Below, one piece after another: positions 60,991-64,000 of a DNA stretch of 64,000 nt. The stretch is from Pezicula radicicola. Lineage: Eukaryota; Ascomycota; Leotiomycetes; Helotiales; Dermateaceae. The notes beneath the pieces are model-generated. The model worked only from the letters and a program-made list of their open reading frames with translations, did no database searches and was not told the DNA's origin. The stretch is from positions 815,295 to 879,294 of the forward strand of contig PDUO01000006.1 in assembly GCA_003008705.1 (NCBI GenBank). The letters are read 5' to 3'. Position numbers and translations under genes: made by a program. Within the stretch, counting starts at the first letter, position 1, and each line of letters begins with the position of its first letter.

Positions 60991-61049
60991 GACCTCTCGC
61001 GCAAAAGGAATGACAAGCGGTAAACTTAGCATGTTAGACCATCAAAGAT
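60991..61049 (-). pseudogene. tRNA-Asp-derived fragment, 5' part (copy 1)
   Basis: Minus-strand sequence begins TCTTTGATGGTCTAAC (acceptor strand plus D-arm/A-box like tRNA-Asp), then an anticodon-arm region CCGCTTGTCA with GTC, a short TTCC-TTTTG insertion at the usual intron site and CGCGAGAGGTC. The T-arm and 3' end are missing. Confidence 0.5.
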
Positions 61050-61069
61050 CACATAGCCCCACATCCCCC

Positions 61070-61127
61070 GACCTCTCGCGCAAAAGAAATGACAAGCAGT
61101 AATCTAGCAAGTTAGACCATCAAAGAT
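61070..61127 (-). pseudogene. tRNA-Asp-derived fragment, 5' part (copy 2)
   Basis: Tandem copy of the previous fragment at 79-bp spacing, with a few substitutions (TGCTTGTCA anticodon arm, CGCGAGAGGTCGGGG). Also lacks the 3' half. Confidence 0.5.
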
Positions 61128-61434
61128 TGTAACTTACCACAACCAATAATACCTTAATAAATCTCCCAAATCCTCTCAAAATAGAACGAGCTTCAATAAT
61201 ATCCACGAATATCTAAACAAAAAGAAAAATACAATCTACTCGTGCCCCTCCATCATTTATCCCGCTTCCCACAACAAGCTTAGCTCCCCACTAACAGCCC
61301 GCTTAACCCTCTAGCTCCCACAACCATCGAACATACTTCCTTTCTCATATATAAACCCAAATACTTAATTCTCCTACAACAAACACTACAGAACACACTC
61401 TGATAATTCATCACCGAGTGCAACGCACTTCTCG
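61128..61434. other. Spacer between tRNA-derived fragments
   Basis: About 300 bp, A/C-rich, no gene seen. Confidence 0.35.
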
Positions 61435-61589
61435 TCTTTGATGGTCTAACGGTCATGATTTCCGCTTGTCACGTGACATTACGTCACAGTCAAGCGCGGG
61501 AGATCGGGTACGCTTCTCTTCTTCATGTAATAAATAAAGCGTCTTTACTAACGGGTTCAATTAATAGGGTTCGACTCCCCGTCAGAGAG
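61435..61589 (+). pseudogene. tRNA-Asp(GTC) gene interrupted twice
   Basis: TCTTTGATGGTCTAACGGTC opens the gene: acceptor 5' strand, D-arm and A box. The anticodon arm CCGCTTGTCA carries GTC at 61468-61470. Between A37 (61471) and C38 (61495), the canonical nuclear tRNA intron site, lie 23 bp containing a GTGAC/GTCAC hairpin. The arm then closes with CGCGGGAGATCGG. A further insert of about 60 bp (around 61508-61566) precedes the T-arm GGGTTCGACTCCC and the acceptor 3' strand TCAGAGA, which pairs with TCTTTGA. A T-rich terminator follows. The insert near the T-arm makes it very unlikely to be functional. Confidence 0.6.
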
Positions 61590-61625
61590 AATATCTTTTT
61601 TTCTTTTTCTTTTTCTTTTTTTCTC
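61590..61625 (+). terminator. Pol III-like T-rich terminator
   Basis: Several T5-T9 runs directly after the tRNA 3' end, as expected for RNA polymerase III. Confidence 0.45.
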
Positions 61626-61711
61626 TTAGTTTTGAAATATGCGAGCCGAATTCTACGCGAGGAGCTAAATTCTACGCTCGGACCACCTCGAGTTACCATG
61701 AACCCCTGGAA

Positions 61712-61748
61712 CGCTCGGGAGATCGGGGTTCGACTCCCCGTCAGAGAG
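61712..61748 (+). pseudogene. tRNA-Asp 3' half
   Basis: CGCTCGGGAGATCGG, T-arm GGGGTTCGACTCCCC and acceptor strand TCAGAGA are present; no matching 5' half lies immediately upstream. A T5 run follows. Confidence 0.6.
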
Positions 61749-62481
61749 ATTTCCTTTTTGGTATTTTTGGTCTTTTAATGCCTTTTAATGCTGATTATTT
61801 TGTGGTTTGGGGGCTTTTTGTGATGTTGCAATTTTTATTTTGGTGGTTGAGGCTCTTGTTTTTTTTAAGGTTCGGTTCGGTTGTGGAAGCCGAGACTAGC
61901 TAGCCGAGACTAACCCATTTCGAAAATGACATCCACGCATCTTTAGCTTTCTCGATGCAAGGAATCGTACACTGTAAGTAAGACTTTGGTACTAATTCTA
62001 ATTATAGCAACTAAGAGGGCCGAGGGCTTTAAGACAATCAGAGTTATGAAGAGTGAAGGATTATAAAAGAAGTTAAGGAGTGAGGCGTTGGATTAGAAGG
62101 TGGTAGTTAATGAAGCTTCGTTGAAGATAGAACAGTGAAACCATAAAATTGAAACCTAAGATTTATTCTCTACGAAATCCATTTTGCGGTGTCTAGTAGT
62201 GTTATTGCTAAGAGAATCCTTGTTGCCAAATTTATTTCAACTATTATAAGGAGTATCCCTTTGTGTAGCTCAAGGCCGACCCTACAAGGATTCGGCACCT
62301 GGAGAATTCCACCACTAAAAAAAGTATGTATTTTACCGTGCACGTCCTAGATCCAAGTAGGAGGGCCGCGAGCCACGCGAAGGGATAGTATAATGTTCTT
62401 GCTTTCTAGAAAGAGTAATAATATAGCGATAGAACCTCTTTTTAAATAATATTAAGATTACTAGCACTAATTTTAACTACC
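61749..62481. other. Intergenic, no gene recognised
   Basis: About 730 bp, mixed composition, no supported open frame. Confidence 0.35.
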
Positions 62482-62829
62482 TACCTACCGTACTAACTCA
62501 ACAAATTGAGATTGCTTGGCAGTTTATACAAGTGATCTACTAAGATAGTTTAAAGGATCTACAGAGATCTCGGGGATTTCCTTAACTAGATCTCTTATAC
62601 CTTCCCTTGTATATTAGCCACTCGACTAAGAATTTAACACTCTGCTCGTCCACCACCTCTTAACGCGTCTCGAATGCAAACACAGGAATTTTATTAGTTA
62701 GAACTACTTTATTTAATCGATAACTTAATGCACGTCGCTGTGGCCTGAGTGTTGGCTAATATACAAGGGAAGGGATATAAGCTATTAAATCTCTAAGCGA
62801 AATCCTAATTTGTCGAGTTGGTATAGTAT
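62482..62829. repeat. Inverted-repeat (MITE-like) element
   Basis: Outer arms: CTAACTCAACAAATT near 62489 and, inverted, CCAACTCGACAAATT near 62819. Inner arms: CCTTCCCTTGTATATTAGCC at 62600-62620 and its inverse at 62753-62774. Total about 348 bp, no coding capacity. Confidence 0.55.
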
Positions 62830-64000
62830 ATACCTTCGAAGCTAGCAACTTCTAGCCTGTGAAAACAACCTAACAAGCTACTATATCCTAATCCTATTAA
62901 ACAATATCTAAAGTTGAGGTTAATATAGTTAGGGTACTGTCAGCCACTAATTACATGTAGAATGGTCCTATCGTATTAGTTATATAGCACTTTCGCAATT
63001 GTCGTATTTTGCCTATTTTCATCCTTCATTCCTATAGGATTCGTAGGATTTTTCATGAATCCAAAGGCATTCCGAAAGAATCAATGCCTATACAAATTGA
63101 GGCCTTTCGGATACTCTTTCTATTATATATAGAGGCTAAAAACCCTCCCACCATTAGGGGGCGCGGGGGCGCGGACGGTGGGGCGGGCGGTGGGGCAGGG
63201 GCAACCACTTCCAATTCAGTGCCTTTTATACTATATTTTGACATCCCATATATTAGGCCCACTTAGTGGTTCAATAGGTACTAATAATCTACACTCTTCT
63301 TTCGAAGAAAGTTCAGGACAAATGAAGGCCATAAGCTAGGGCTTGACCAAGTACAGCAAGCGCTTACACATGCACCTTCAAGTAAGGAGCTACGAGAGAT
63401 CCTCGGATATAAACAGTTTTGCTACTATATAAGAAGCGCCGTATTGAGTTTTATTAATCTATAATAGAATTTCAATTTTCGGAATCAATGTCTACTAAGT
63501 ATTCAGCTTTTTAACCTACTTTGTCCAATTACTTATTTCGTAGTAATAGTAACCAAGCACTTAATAACAACTTATCTACGGTTTGTTCTATAATCCCTCT
63601 ACAGAAGTCTCAAGGCTCAGAGCTTTCTTGTATAACTACCCTTGGTCATGTCAAGCCCGGCGCGGAGCTCTTAGACTCGGTCGTGTTATGATTTTTTAAA
63701 GACTCCTTCGTTGTGATGATGCGGAATGGTGATTGTGGTCGGTAGAGAACCTTGTTAGCGACGGCCAGTTCGCGGCGCAATTGCTTAATGATAAGCTTCT
63801 TGTTAGCATTTATTATTATTAGCAGATAAGATGCGGCTAGAGTTACACGTAAGACATCGAGATAGACGAGGAGTGACAATTTCCACGAAGGAGCCCGTAC
63901 TTCTGTACAAAAAAAATAAGCTTTATTATAATGGAAAGGAGGCTTTTGGTTTCAAAGTTTAGATCTATGAAAATCTTCTTAGGATTGGGAGGAAGATATT
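62830..64000. other. Repeat-like terminal region, no gene supported
   Basis: 1.2 kb. A G/C-rich low-complexity tract at about 63155-63200 (GGGGCGGGCGGTGGGGCAGG type) contains several G-runs. Minus-strand frame 63646-63879 is unrecognised and not called. Confidence 0.4.

Noticed and set aside
63646..63879. 77-codon minus-strand frame near the end of the window
   Set aside because: It has a helical Lys/Arg-rich stretch that might be a transposase or Gag tail, but no diagnostic residue is present.

Overview
The window looks like a piece of a filamentous ascomycete genome (Pezizomycotina; a Leotiomycete would fit, but this is inferred from gene style and not proven). Genes are small with short introns (about 45-130 bp, mostly GTAAGT-like donors and AG acceptors). 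The protein families present (Pth11-like rhodopsin-domain membrane proteins, Zn2Cys6 regulators, a GH76 alpha-mannanase, a SAGA SCA7 subunit) are typical of this group. Gene islands alternate with AT-rich, repeat-laden stretches full of decayed genes and terminal-inverted-repeat elements.

1-15 kb is the conserved housekeeping part: a delta-12 fatty acid desaturase (-), an Emp46/47-type L-lectin cargo receptor (-), divergent from it the ALG8 glucosyltransferase (+), an Sgf73 SAGA subunit (-), a Pth11-like membrane protein with a probable GC-AG intron (-), and a two-exon 78-aa membrane/coiled-coil protein (-). Lectin and ALG8 both serve secretory N-glycoprotein biogenesis and share one 776-bp intergenic region.

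15-24 kb is mostly non-coding. It holds a nested palindromic element (17.1-17.85 kb), a decayed tandem array (18.1-19.06 kb), and one intact gene, an opsin-related protein that lacks the retinal lysine (21.9 kb).

24-48.6 kb is accessory in character: an alpha/beta hydrolase facing a Zn2Cys6 regulator, a wrecked trypsin-like peptidase gene, a TIR element carrying telomere-like repeats, a second Zn2Cys6 regulator, a protein kinase with a very long RGG/Pro/Gln-rich N-terminus, a secreted PAF-acetylhydrolase-like hydrolase, a third Zn2Cys6 regulator, a dead secreted esterase, a second Pth11-like protein and an aldo-keto reductase. Regulator plus hydrolase or reductase neighbours suggest local catabolic or metabolite modules, but no backbone synthase is present.

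48.6-64 kb is a repeat-rich zone: nested TIR elements, AT-rich blocks resembling RIP, a dead NAD(P)-dependent epimerase/dehydratase interrupted by a repeat that also occurs at 23.2 kb, a frameshifted STAND-type/ankyrin gene, one intact secreted GH76 gene, a cluster of four tRNA-Asp(GTC)-derived fragments, and further inverted repeats to the end. I saw no CRISPR, rRNA or intact tRNA. I found no convincing wholly new multi-gene system; the most unusual items are the RGG-kinase, the tRNA-Asp fragment cluster and the repeat pair at 23.2/51.4 kb.
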